From Rhineura floridana (taxonomy: Eukaryota; Chordata; Lepidosauria; Squamata; Rhineuridae): DNA of 64,000 nt. The DNA is taken from contig NC_084482.1 in the NCBI RefSeq assembly GCF_030035675.1, forward strand, positions 222,624,943 to 222,688,942, in the 5' to 3' direction. Of the stretch, positions 1 to 13,000 are shown piece after piece. The translations under genes and the position numbers were made by a program. Under the pieces are notes generated by a model. That model was not told the DNA's origin. It was given only the letters and a program-made list of their open reading frames with translations, and did no database searches. Within the stretch, counting starts at the first letter, position 1; every line of letters starts with the position of its first letter.

Positions 1-199
1 GGCTGTTTTATTTTCAATACCTTTCCTAATTATTGCTAGCATGGAATTTGCCTTTTTCACAGCTGCCACACACTGGGTCAACATTTTCATCGTGCTGTCC
101 ACTACAACCCCGAGGTCTCTCTCCTGGTCGGTCACCGCCAGTTCAGACCCCATGAGCATGTATGTGAAATTAAGATTTTTTGCTCCAATATGCATAATT

Positions 200-2407
200 T
201 TACACTTGTTTATATTGAATTGCATTTGCCATTTTTTTTGCCCATTCACTCAGTTTGGAGAGGTCTTTTTGGAGCTCTTCGCAATCCCTTTTTGTTTTAA
301 CAACCCTGAACAATTTAGTGTCGTCAGCAAACTTGGCCACTTCACTGCTCACTCCTAATTCTAGGTCATTAATGAACAAGTTGAAAAGTACAGGTCCCAA
401 TACCGATCCTTGAGGGACTCCACTTTCTACAGCCCTCCATTGGGAGAACTGTCCGTTTATTCCTACTCTCTGCTTTCTGCTTCTTAACCAATTCCTTATC
501 CACAAGAGGACCTCTTCTCTTATTCCATGACTGCTAAGCTTCCTCAGAAGCCTTTGGTGAGGTACCTTGTCAAATGCTTTTTGAAAGTCTAAGTACACTA
601 TGTCCACTGGATCACCTCTATCTATATGCTTGTTGACACTCTCAAAGAATTCTAATAGGTTACTGAGACAGGACTTTCCCTTGCAGAAGCCATGCTGGCT
701 CTGCTTCAGCAAGGCTTGTTCTTCTATGTGCTTAGTTAATCTAGCTTTAATCATACTTTCTACCAGTTTTCCAGGGACAGAAGTTAAGTTAACCGGCCTG
801 TAATTTCCGGGATCCCCTCTGGATCCCTTTTTGATGATTGGTGTTACATTTGCCACTTTCCAGTCCTCAGGCACGGAGGAGGACCCGAGGGACAAGTTAC
901 ATATTTTAGTTAGCAGATCAGCAATTTCACATTTGAGTTCTTTGAGAACTCTCGGGTGGATGCTATCTGGGCCCGGTGATTTGTCAGTTTTTATATTGTC
1001 CATTAAGCTTAGAACTTCCTCTCTCGTTACCACTATTTGTCTTAGTTCCTCAGAATCCCTTGCTGCAAATGTTAGTTCAGGTTCAGGGATCTGCCCTATA
1101 TCTTCCACTGTGAAGACAGATGCAAAGAATTCATTTAGCTTCTCTGCAATCTCCTTATCGTTCTTTAGTACACCTTTGACTCCCTTATCATCCAAGGGTC
1201 CAATTGTCTCCCTAGATGGTCTCCTGCTTTGAATGTATTTATAGAATTTTTTGTTGTTGGTTTTTATGTTCTTAGCAATGTGCTCCTCAAATTCTTTTTT
1301 AGCATCCCTTATTGTCTTCTTGCATTTCTTTTGCCAGAGTTTGTGTTCTTTTTTATTTTCTTCATTCGGACAAGACTTCCATTTTCTGAAGGAAGACTTT
1401 TTGCCTCTAAGAGCTTCCTTGACTTTGCTCGTTAACCATGCTGGCATCTTCTTGGCCCTGGCGGTACCTTTTCTGATCTGCGGTATGCACTCCAGTTGAG
1501 CTTCTAATAGAGTGTTTTTAAACAACTTCCAAGCATTTTCGAGTGATGTGACCCTCTGGACTTTGTTTTTCAGCTTTCTTTTTACCAATCCCCTCATTTT
1601 TGTGAAGTTTCCTCTTTTGAAGTCAAATGTGACCGTGTTGGATTTTCTTGGCAATTGGCCATTTACATGTATGTTTAATTTAATAGCACTGTGGTCACTG
1701 CTCCCAATTGGTTCAACAACACTTACATCTCGCACCAGGTCCCGGTCCCCACTGAGGATTAAGTCCAGGGTTGCCATCCCTCTGGTCGGTTCCATGACGA
1801 ACTGGTCTAGGGAATAGTCATTTAGAATATCTAGAAACTTTGCTTCTTTGTCATGACTGGAACACATATGCAGCCAGTCTATGTCTGGGTAGTTGAAGTC
1901 ACCCATTACTACCACATTTCCTAGTTTGGATGCTTCCTCAATTTCATATCTCATCTCAAGGTCTCCCTGAGCATTTTGATCAGGGGGACGATAGATCATT
2001 CCCAGTATTAAGTCCCTCCTGGGGCACGGTATCACCACCCACAACGATTCTGTGGAGGAGTCTGCCTCTTTTGGGGTTTCGAGCTTGCTGGATTCAATGC
2101 CTTCTTTCACGTATAGAGCAACTCCGCCACCAATACGTCCTTCCCTGTCCTTCCGATATAGTTTATATCCAGGGATAACCGTATCCCACTGGTTTTCTCC
2201 ATTCCACTAGGTCTCCGTTATGCTCACTATATCAATGCTCTTCTCTAAGACCAAGCACTCCAGTTCTTGCATCTTGGTTCGGAGGCTCCTAGCATTAGCG
2301 TACAGGCACTTGTAAGCAGTGTCTCTCTTCAAGTGTCTTTGGCACTTGTGGTTAGGCCTGTGGTAATTTTGCTCTTCTGAATTTATATCCTGTGCCCCTG
2401 CTCTCAC
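200..2407 (-). pseudogene. CR1 ORF2 (endonuclease-reverse transcriptase), lightly damaged
   Basis: The translation shows an apurinic-type endonuclease (VVMGDFNYPDIDW, later SSDHSAI) followed by a reverse transcriptase with [34 protein letters not shown] and the catalytic FADDTK. The frame is open except for one TAG at 2207-2209, where related copies have tryptophan (ITETWWNGENQ-type context). The frame is also lost near 231-240 at a run of eight T on the plus strand; the sister copy at 33448 has a shorter run and reads through. The C-terminal part continues out of frame to base 1. The encoded enzyme would nick the target and copy its own RNA. Confidence 0.88.
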
Positions 2408-2526
2408 AATGCCTACTTCTAGGCCTACCCCTTTTAAAATTTCATCATTTCTTTGGTTTTTATCCCAGGGGGGAGGTTTATTCTGAACCGGACCTTTCTC
2501 AGCTCCTGTCGGGTTTCCCCCCTCAG

Positions 2527-3420
2527 TCAGTTTAAAAGCTGCTCTGCTAACTTTTTAATTTTAAGTGCCAGCAGTCTTGTTCCATTCTGGTTCAAGTGGA
2601 GCCTGTCCCTTTTGTACAGGCCCGGCTTGTCCCAAAATGTTCCCCAGTGCCTAACAAATCCAAACCCTTCCACCCGACACCATCGTCTCATCCACGCATT
2701 GAGACTGCAAAGCTGGGCCTGTCTGGCTGGTCCTGCACGTGGAACTGGTAGCATTTCAGAGAAAGCCACCTTGGAGGTCCTGGCTTTCAGCATCCTACCT
2801 AGCAACCTAAATTTTGCTTCCAGGACCTCACGGCTGCATTTCCCCATGTCGTTGGTGCCAACGTGCACCACGACCACTGACTGCTTCCCAGCACTGTCTA
2901 CCAAACTATCCAAACGATGGGCGATATCCGCAACCTTCGCACCAGGCAGGCAAAACACCTTGCGGTCTACACGCCCATCACACACCCCACTGTCTATGTT
3001 CCTAATGATCGAATCACCCACTACAAGGATCCCTCCACCCCCTGGAGATATATCCTCGGCACGAGAGGATAGCTGCTCATCCCCCAAGGAATGGGTCCCT
3101 TCTAAGGGATCGTTTCCCTCTTCCTCAGCTGGATGCTCTCCTTCCCCGAGACCATCGTTCTCCATGATAGCAGGAGAGCTATCATCGTTGGAGTGGGACA
3201 CAGCTATAACGTCCCTGAAGGCCTCCTCCACACACCTCTCTGCCTCTCTCAGCTTTTCCAGGTTCGCCACCTTGGCCTCAAGGAAATGAAGTCATTCCCG
3301 GAGAGCCAGGAGCTCATTGCACCGAGAGCACACCCACGACTTCTGTCCAACAGGCAGATAGTCGTACATGCTGCAGGCAGTGCAAAACACTGGAAAGCCC
3401 CCACACCCCTGCTGGCTTCT
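2527..3420 (-). pseudogene. CR1 ORF1 (zinc-finger and SGNH-esterase protein)
   Basis: CR1 ORF1 proteins bind RNA and often carry an esterase domain. The N-terminal part shows paired cysteine motifs (FCTACSMYDYL, then WVCSRC). A leucine-rich helix follows, then an SGNH-hydrolase-like domain with ILVVGDSIIRN and VVVHVGTNDMG, ending KKLAEQLLN. One TGA lies between the zinc-finger part and the helix, at a position where CGA is likely ancestral (CpG decay). The remaining 247 codons are open. Confidence 0.82.
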
Positions 3421-3559
3421 TACCTGCATAGTTTTGTTTAAGGTTTATTATGTCAATGGGTTGGAGACTGCGGTTTAGTTGAGGTCAGGGAACAGACGGG
3501 CAGAGTGGGGGGCCCTGGCCTCCTTGCCCTGCTGCCGAACTCGCTCTGCTGCTTAACTC

Positions 3560-3760
3560 GGGTCACCTGCTCTAACTACTGGGAACTTCCCAGGGCATTC
3601 AGGAATCCTGTGGATCCCATTAGTCTCTGGAGGAAGACCATCTTAGTCTGTCCACCACCCCTGCAGGTGAGGATTGGAGCCACAAGTCTAAACTTCACCA
3701 GGAAGTAGTCTGACCATGACAATAGGGTGACATCCACCACCCCCATCTCCAGACCACGCA
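3560..3760 (-). mobile_element. L2 LINE fragment (endonuclease C-terminal part)
   Basis: The minus strand reads LLSWSDYFLVKFRLVAPI and then QTKMVFLQRLMGSTGFLNAL. This matches the end of the L2 endonuclease seen in the larger copies at 9017-9379 and about 11700. It lies about 20 bases inside the intron after gene A exon 4. The rest of 3441-3780 holds nothing I recognise. Confidence 0.6.
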
Positions 3761-3781
3761 TGTCCCATGATTTTTCCCCAC

Positions 3782-4009
3782 CTGGGTCAGCCATTTCGGC
3801 CACGCAATGGCACTCTGGTCGATGGTGAGGTGTGGGCCTAGGGATCTCTGTGTGTTGATACTCTCAAACTTCACTGTAAGGACAGAGTTATTGGGAAATA
3901 TCACTAAGTTCACAACATCCAAATTGGCTGCCAGTTCTCCATGCTCATCCAAATACACTCTGCCCATGGAAAAATTATTAAACTGTGAAGTTCCAAGGAA
4001 ACGGTGGAG
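3782..4009 (-). CDS. VMN2R: V2R gene A exon 4
   Basis: 228 nt, phase 0 on both sides. It opens [14 protein letters not shown] after the acceptor TTTCTAG and closes WPKWLTQ before the donor GTGGGG. It encodes the last lobe of the Venus-flytrap domain ([17 protein letters not shown]). Exactly the same length as gene B exon 4 and open throughout. Confidence 0.88.
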
Positions 4010-7000
4010 CTAGAAATGGTAAGAGAAGAACACTTAGAATATGGGAAACCACACTTCCTGTCCATTGTGCCCCCTAGTTATGCTTCTTTCTCTCTAACTT
4101 GGGGCTGGTTGCAGACTCAAGTAGCTGTGTGTCTTTTAAAAATGTTTGCAAATTGCCTTCTTTAGTTCCTAAAAGTCCTCTTTCTGCTTTAGCAGTTTGG
4201 GAAGAATATAAACACCTTCAGAACTTGGCTTTTCCCTCAGGGAGAAAGCAAGGGCAGTCACTTCGCCCAGTATTTTTTGGCATTTTTAAAGGCCAGCAAA
4301 TTGTCAGTTACAGTATTGTGCAGTACAATCCTAAACTTGTCTCCTCAAAGCTTGGAGGAGGCAGAGAGACCTTGGTCGGGACACACAAAGGGTTAGTGAA
4401 AGCTTGCACAATGCCATCTCCAGTGCCGAAAGGGCTTACTGACAAAGGCCACTACCAAGCAAAGGGCAGGGTTAGTCCCAGAGCTTGGAAAAGTTACTTC
4501 TTTTGAGCATAAAGGGGGAACAGCAAGCAGTTTCACAACTGGGTTTCCAAAATGTTACCTTCCCGCTACAGTTCACATATTCTCAGATAAGCCAATGATT
4601 CTAGAATTGTACAATCAATTGTCATGTTCAGCAGAGATGTTTGTGATAGGAAAGGAAATACCTCCCATGGCTGTAGCCTTTGAACTTCCAGCCTGTCTGT
4701 CCCCCTCCACTTAGATCTAGATAAATAAGCGACATCTAAGGCCCTTGCCACGGCTTGGACAGTATGGTAAATCCTGTGGCTGTCTAGAGACAGAATTATT
4801 TCCAGGTCATCTTGGGGCAACATCTCCACATTGTCTCTCTCTCTGCATCTTGTCCAGCCTTTTACAGACAATGTTTGCTTTAAATAGGAACAATTAAAAG
4901 CTTTCTTCCCAAATTGCTTCATAGCAAAGAAAAAGGGTTGAACATCATCATATTTTAGCCTTTTATTTGTCTCAATAAAAAAGGAAAAAATACCATGGAT
5001 GTGTTGGGAAGATAAGTCAGGGTGCATTATGTCCAAGGAGATGTCCCACATAGCTGTTGTGATCAAGACTTCCCCTTCTGTGGCTTTTATGACCCGGTCA
5101 AATATTGCTTCTAGAATTAATATTCCAAGTGAGACAAAATTAGTCTCTACATAGTAAACAAATACATGGACTTGTCTCCACTTGAGGAATGGAAGAGGAT
5201 TGAATGATATTTCATCTGTATTCAGTAGTGGGAGGCTTTCTGAGATGGCAACACAAATGCCACTCTTGAGGAGCAGAGGCATCAAGGTCTTCATGAACCT
5301 CTCTCCATTGTCGGTGTCAAAAGCAATGAGACCAATGAACGTCCATCTGCAGTGCAGGAGCAGCTTGACAATCCCTGGGTACTGGGCTTCTTCTGTGGGG
5401 ACCATCCGGTAGAAAAAAGGGAACTGGGTCTTATCGCTCAGAACATGAGAGACAAAAGCATAACTGGCCTGGAAAGGAAAGGAAGAAAGATGTCTTGTTT
5501 TATTTGAGATGAAAGCCCAGTTTTTTTCTTTCAAACCAAAACCAAAATATTTTCCTTGTAAAAACAAATCTTTTTGCCCACGCTTTCTCTGACCTATAAG
5601 AATAGTCCTTGGTTTATTTATATAAATTTCTTGAATTCATGTTTTAAATACTGGTTGTATGTTGTATTTTTGTTTTAATGATTTTGTTACTGCTTTTATG
5701 TTGAACACCACTTTTAAATGCTTTAAAAATCAAATACAACTACCCATTATTTAGTTCCACATCCAGCTGTACAACAGAGGCTCACTATTCCCTTTTATAT
5801 GTATACACACACAGGTCACACCCACACCATCCATTTAAAGCACATTTAAAGTGCATGGCTCCCCCCAAAGTATCCTTGGAACTGTACTTTGTTAAGGATG
5901 CTGGGAAGTGTGAGGGCTAAACTATTCTTTTGGGTAAAGCCATGTGCTTGAAATGTGCAACAAATGTGCTTTACATATATGTTGTGGATGTGACCATAGA
6001 GAGAGACCAAGGGTGCTTAGAATCCCCCTTTGACACAAAGGGAAGGAAGGACAGAGGAGGGCAACCCATGTGGCCATTCCTGCTCTCCTGCTCTTTTGCT
6101 GAAAATGAAGGCCTTGCTGGTTGTTTGCCCTCACTGTTCATCCTGTTTCATTCATTACATAATAAAAAAGAGGGTAAAGGCTACAGTCCTACAGACATTA
6201 TGCACTATGACCCATGTTCAGTCACTGCTTGTTCAGCCCTGGTATACACTTGTGGGCAGTGCTTGGAAAAGTTACTTTTTTGAACTACAGCTTCCTTCAG
6301 CCCCACACACATGGAGGAGAGGGAACACACAACATCAGGGGATCCTTGGGTTCAGATGAGGCAGATGGACTGGGTACCCTGCCAGAGCTTGGAAAAGTTA
6401 CTTTTTTGAACTACAACTCCCATCAGCCCCAGCCAGCATGGCCACTGGATTGGGCTGATGGGAGTTGTAGTTCAAAAAAGTAACTTTTCCAAGCTCTGCT
6501 TGTGGGGCATAAATTGGTGGTGATAGACCAGGAAAAAAACATTGGGGTTACGGTGGACACCTTGATGATGTTCACCCCTTTTGTGAAAACAACTAAAAAT
6601 GAAACTGCTGCAAATATCTATTTGTTTGACTGAAAGTGTTTCTTTTAACTTCATTATATTTACAGTGCCAAAACAAATCATTTCATATTTAAGACATCCA
6701 TGAAATGATAATCTCATCTATATTTTTTATTTCAGTGCAAAAACGTATCCAGTTCTCCTAAAATATCTCTATGTTCTTAATTGTTCCCTCCCATAATTTT
6801 TTGGAACTGGTAATATCATTCAGCTTCTTTTCTCAGGTTTTCTTCATTTTCATGAGGATGACATCATCATCATCATCGTCATCATCATCATCATTATTAT
6901 CTTTATCTCTATTTATACCCCGCCCTTTTTCCAAACTGGAACTCCAGGCGGCTTCCAGATAAAAATAAGTATATATCATTAAGAACATATAAAACATATA

Positions 7001-10000
7001 AACGTATAAAATCAGCATTAAAACAGGATTAAACTATTAAGATGTTAAAACCAATTAGATATACACTTAAAATACTGCAACCCAGGTTAGGGGCATACAA
7101 GTAAAACAACAACATACACCATCCTCTTCAGTCACTACCCTTAAAGCCTTCCGTTCCAAAGGCCTGCCGGAAGAAAAAAGTCGTTAGCTGTCGGCGGAAG
7201 GACTGCACAGAGGAGGCCATTCTTGCCTCCCTAGGGAGGGAGTTCCAGAGCCTAGGGGCAGCCACCGAAAAGGCCCTGTCTTGTGTTCCCACCAGTCACA
7301 CTTGTCAAGGTGTTGGGATTATGAGAAGGGTCTCTCCTGAAGATCTCAGGGCCCGGGCAGGTTCATATAGGGAGATACGGTCTGACAGATAGCCTGTACC
7401 TAAGCCGTATACGGCTTTATAGGTCATAACCAGCACTTTGAATTGTGTCCGGAAACAGACTGGCAGCCAGTGGAGCTGTTGCAGCAGGGGAGTTGTATGG
7501 TCCCTGTAAACAGCCCCAGTTAACATTCTGGCTGTAGCTCGTTGCACCAACTGAAGTTTCCAAACAGAGGCAGCCCCACGTAGAGTGTGTTACAGTAGTC
7601 TAAATGGGATGTAACTAAGGCATGTGTCACCATGGCTAGATCAGATGACTCCAGGAACGGGTGCAGTTGGCGCACTAATCTTAACTGTGCAAAAGCATTC
7701 CTGGCCACTGCAGAAATCTGGGCCTCCAGATTTAAGGCTGAGTCCAGGAGCACACCCAAACTGTGAACCTGCATCTTCAGGGGGAGTGTAACCCCATCCA
7801 GCACAGGCTGAACCCCTATTCCCTGATCCACCTTTCGATTGACTAGGAGCACCTCTGTCTTGTCTGGATTAAGCTTCAGCTTGTTTGCCCTCATCCAGTC
7901 TGCTGTCAGACACTGGTTTAGAACCGAGACAGTTTCCTTGGAATTAGGTGGAAAGGAGAAGTAGAGTAGGGTGTCATCTGCATACTGATGGCACTGAACC
8001 CCAAACCTCTGGACAACCTCTCCCAGTGGTTTCATGTAGATATTAAATAGCATGGGGGACAAAACTGAACCCTGAGGGACCCCAGAGGCCAACTGCCAAG
8101 GAGTCGAACAGGAATCCCCCAGCACCACCTTCTGGGTTCACCCCTGCAGGAAGAACGGAGCCATCGTAAAATGGTGTCCCCAAGTCCCATCCTGGCAAGG
8201 CGACCCAGAAGGATACCATGGTCGATGGTTTCAAAAGCCACTGAGAGGTCCAACAGAACCAACAGGGACACAATCCCCCTGTCCAGTTCTCTGTGTAGGT
8301 CATCTACCAAGGCGACCAAAGCTGTCTCCATCCTATAACCAGGTCTGAAACCAGACTGAAATGGATCTAGATAATCCGTTTCATCCAGGAATCCCTGTAG
8401 CTGGAAGGCCACCACACACTCTATTACCTTGCCCAGAAACGAGATATTAGACACTGGCTGATAATTATCCATAATAGAGGGGTCCAGGGAGGGCTTTTTC
8501 AGCAAAGGCCTTACAACTGCCTCCTTTAGGCACATTGGAACCTTGTCTTGTTGTAGGGAGGCATTGACCATTCCCTTCACCCACCTTGCCAGGCCCCCTC
8601 TGGCACTTTTAATAAGCCAGGAAGGGCAAGGGTCTAACAGACATGTGGTGGGCCTCACCTCTCCAAGGATCCTGTCCACATCCTCAGGTTGTACAAGTTG
8701 AAAAGAATCCATTATTATTGGACAAGCAGGAGCCAAAGTTACATCCACTGAGCCTGTATCAACTATAGCATCCAAGTCGGAACAAATCTGAACGATTTTG
8801 TCTGCAAAGTGCTGTGCAAATTCTTGACAGCAGGCTGATGAGTGGTCTATATTACCCTCTCAGGGGCCAGAATGTAAGAGACCCCTGACCACTTGATACA
8901 GCCCTGCTGGTCGGCTCCCCGCAGACACAATGGTGGCTGAAAAGAATAATTTCTTTGCTGCCCACACTGCCACGGAGTAGGCCTTCAAATAGGCTCTAGC
9001 CCGTTTTTGGTCAGACTCACTCTGAGTCTTCTGCCAATGTCACTCTAGTCTCCGTCTCATTTGTTTCATCACCATCAACTCCCTGGTAAACCAAGGAGCT
9101 GGTTTGGCTCCATGAAAGGGGATGCTCAGGAGTGATCGTGTCCACCGCCCTGGCCATTTCCCCATTCCAGAGGTCAGCCAGAGCTTCAACAGAATCGCCT
9201 GCCGAGCTGGTAGGAAAAACCCCAAGAGCTCTCAGGAAACCATCCGGATCCATCAGCCTCCTGGGGTGGACCATCCTAATCGGTCCCCAACGCCTGCAGA
9301 GGTTTTGAGTCCCAGTGAGTCTAAACCCAACCAGGTCGTGATCTGTCCATGACAACGGAACTACAGAGAGTTCCTCCACACCAAGATAATAATAATAATA
9401 AAATAATAAATTTAATTTTTGTGTCGCCTATCTGGCCGAAGCCACTCTAGGCGACGTACAAACTAAAATTCAGTAAATTACAATACAATACAGATAAAAT
9501 ACAATAAAATCAGAACGATCATTAATCACAGCAGCATGAAATCAGTTAGGGCGATCAATAGATAATAAAATATCCCCAAAAAGTTAGCCCTCCCCGGAAT
9601 TTAATTCCCGGCGAAATATATCCAGGGAAGGGGCATGGCGAAGATTGAATGGGAGGGAGTTCCAGAGAGTGGGGGCCACCACTGAAAATGCCCTCTCTCT
9701 AGTCCCTACCAACCTAGCTGTTTTCGTTGGTGGGACTGAGAGAAGGCCCTGTGTGGCTGATCTGGTTGGGCGGCTTAATTTGTGGTACTGGAGGCGCTCC
9801 TTCAGATAAACTGGGCCGAGACCGTATAGGGATTTAAAGGTTAATACCAACACCTTGAATTGGGCCCGGAAAACAACTGGCAGCCAATGTAGGTGAAACA
9901 ATACTGGCGTGATGTGATCATGGCGGCAGCTGTTTGTAAGCAACCGAGCCTCCGCATTCTGCACCAGTTGTAGTTTCCGGACCGTTTTCAAGGGTAACCC

Positions 10001-13000
10001 CACGTAGAGCGCATTGCAGTAGTCTAATCGAGAGGTGACCAGGGCGTGTACCACCAGTGGGAGCTGATGAATAGGGAGGTAGGGTTGCAGCCTCCGTATG
10101 AGATGTAATTGGTACCAAGCTGCCCGGCTCACTGCCGAAATCTGAGCCTCTATGGATAGCTTGGAATCAAGAACCACCCCGAGGCTGCGGACCTGATCTT
10201 TCAGGGGTAAACTCACCCCATTAAACTGTAGGTCAACAGCACCCAACCTCCCCCTGTCACCCACAAGTAGCACCTTGGTCTTATCAGGATTGAGCTTCAG
10301 TCTGTCTGTTCCTTCCCATCCATCCACTCACGGATTCCAGGCACTTGGACAAGGTCTCCACAGCCATCTCTCGTGAAGATTTAAAGGAGAGATAGAGCTG
10401 CATGTCATCTGCATATTGATGACATCGCAGCCCAAAACTCCTGATGATAGCTCCCAGCGGCTTTACATAGATGTTAAATAGCATGGGAGAGAGGATAGAA
10501 CCCTGTGGCACTCCGCATGTGAGGGGCCAAGGGTCTGAAACCTCATCTCCCAATGGTACCTGTTGATGCCTGTCAGAGAGAAAAGAACGGAACCACTGCA
10601 AAACAGTGCCTCCTATTCCCAATCCTTCCAGGCGATCCAACAAGATACTGTGGTCGACGGTATCAAAAGCCGCCGAGAGATCCAGGAGGACAAGAAAGGT
10701 GGATTCTCCCCCGTCTAATGCCCTCCTCATATCATCCACCAGAGCGACCAAGGCTGTTTCAGTACTATGTCCAGTCCTGAAACCCGATTGGTATGGATCC
10801 AAATAATCCATTTCATCCAAGTGTGCTGCCAACTGGCCAGCCACCACTCGCTCAATGATCTTCCCCAAAAATGGCAGATTTGAAACAGGGCGAAAGTTGT
10901 TCAAGACTTTGGGATCCAAGGAGGCCTTTTTCAAAATAGGTTTTATAATTGCCTCCTTGAGGGCTGGTGGCAAAACACCCTCCTTCAAGGATGCATTTAC
11001 CACCGCCCTGATCCCTTCGCCTAATTTCTCCCTACATTTCATAAGAAACCATGATGGGCAAGGATCAATCAGACAGGTGGTAGGCTTTACCGTTGAAAGC
11101 ACCTTGTCCACATCCTCAGAAGGGAGAGGCTGGAACCGATCCCACAGAACCGGACTGCAATTGGTCAACTCTGGATCCCCCACTGCATACACAGCGTATG
11201 GAATCGAGTTCTTCAGGTGCTCGACTTTATCGGCAAAGTGCTTTGCCAATTTGTCACAGGAAGCCTTAGAATGTTCCAAGGGTTCCTGAGCAACTGGACC
11301 GACCAGGCTTCGGACCACTTGGAACAGCTTCCTGGGACAGCACTCTGCGGATGCAATAGAGGCAGCAAAGAAATCCTTCTTTGTTGCCCTCACCGCCACC
11401 TGGTAGGCAGCTATTGCTGCTCTAACCTGTGTCCGAGCATCTTCAGAACGGGATTTTCGCCACCGGCGCTCTAGTCATCTCACCTCCTGCCTCAGACTAC
11501 GCAACCGGGGTGTATACCACGGAGCCGTCTGAGTCCTATTCAGGGGGAGAGGACGTTTCGGAGCCACCCGGTCTAATGCCCTGGTGATTCCCTCATTCCA
11601 TTCCATCACCAGGGTTTCGACCGGGTGACCTTCAGCAGGTTCCAATTCCCCCAGCACAGTCAGGAATCCCTCTGGATCCATCAGGCGCCTAGGGCGGACC
11701 ATTCTAATAGGTCCTTTACCCCTGCGGAGGGCGTGTGGCATCGAGATGTCAAAATTCACCAGATAGTGATCTGACCATGACACGGGGGTAAAAGAAATAG
11801 CCTCCAACTTCAGAACACTTCCTACCGCTCCCAGGACAAATACAAGGTCGAGAGCATGACCGGCTACATGGGTGGGCTCAGTATTATTAAGGTGCAGTTC
11901 CCAGGAAGCCATGGTTTCCAGGAAATCCCGAGGGGCTCCACTGAGGGTGGTCTCAGCATGCACGTTGAAATCCCCCAGTACTAAAAGCTCTGGGGTCAAC
12001 GCTCGTACATCCGAGACCACCTCGAGCACCTCGGACAGGGAATCTGCCGTGCAGCGGGGCGGGCGGTACACGAGCAAGATCCCCAAACTGCCCTTCGGGC
12101 CCAACCTCCAGTACATGCAATCAACAACCTTGGTCCTTGGGAGCGGAGGCCTGGTGAAAATCAAAGACTCCCGGTAGATGACTGCCACTCCCCCTCCCCG
12201 CTTACCTACCCTCGGTTGCTGTGCATAATAGAAACCCGGCGGACACATGGCCTTAAGGATGGGAGCTGAGGCCTCGTCCAGCCAGGTCTCCATAATACAC
12301 ACCAGGTCTGCGCACTCATCCAGTATCATATCATGGATGACAGATGTTTTTTGTGTCACAGACCTGGCATTACACATCAGCAATCGAAGGTCGGTAGGAA
12401 TCCTGCTTCCCCCAGTTAACTTCTGGTTTTGGGCAGACCTGGAGCCATCATCCCATCCAGCAGAGAACACAAGGTCCAGAGTGTGGCCAGCAGCATGAGT
12501 GGGGCCAGATACTACTTGGGACAGACCCATGGTTGTCATGGAGGCCATGAAATCCTGAGCCACTCCTGCCAGAGCGGTCTCGGCATGGATGTTGAAGTCC
12601 CCCAGTACAACGAACCTAGGTGATTCCAACCCCAACCCCAAGACCACCCCAGCTAGCTCAGGAATGCCACACAAAACCTGCGTGAGGAGCCCCAGGTTCA
12701 CAATAAACTTCAGTGTGGGAGCCACCTTTGACTTCTTTGAAATTTTGAAAATCCCATTTCAGTAGAGATGACTATGAGAAAATAAAAATGTGTGTCTGTC
12801 TACCAAGAGCAGTGAAACATCTCTGAAATCCATTATTATTTGTATCCAGTCTCACTAAACTTCCACCACACTCACTTTTTGAATTTTCTGAAGAGATTGC
12901 AATGTGGAATTAGGCTCAGCCAGCAAATGTTCTACTCACTTTCCGTTCCTACCTGTGGGATTTTATAGATGCCCAACAAGCCTGACATCTGGATGGAGAT

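Larger units (their letters stand above)
1..3440 (-). mobile_element. CR1 LINE, near full-length, cut by the window edge
   Basis: A chicken-repeat-1 type non-LTR retrotransposon reads right to left: ORF1 at about 3420-2527, then ORF2 (endonuclease plus reverse transcriptase) from about 2407. Its 3' end lies beyond base 1. It sits in the intron that follows exon 4 of V2R gene A, in the same orientation as that gene. A 5'-truncated sister copy at 33448-34482 matches the first 345 bases almost base for base, so both come from one young subfamily. The 5' limit near 3440 is approximate. Confidence 0.9.

Noticed and set aside
4099-4506. 135-codon plus-strand frame
   Set aside because: It lies in V2R intron 3 and ends inside a MITE arm (WKSYFF); no family features. 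Treated as chance.
5182-5412. Plus-strand frame over V2R exon 3
   Set aside because: Antisense shadow of the real exon on the minus strand.
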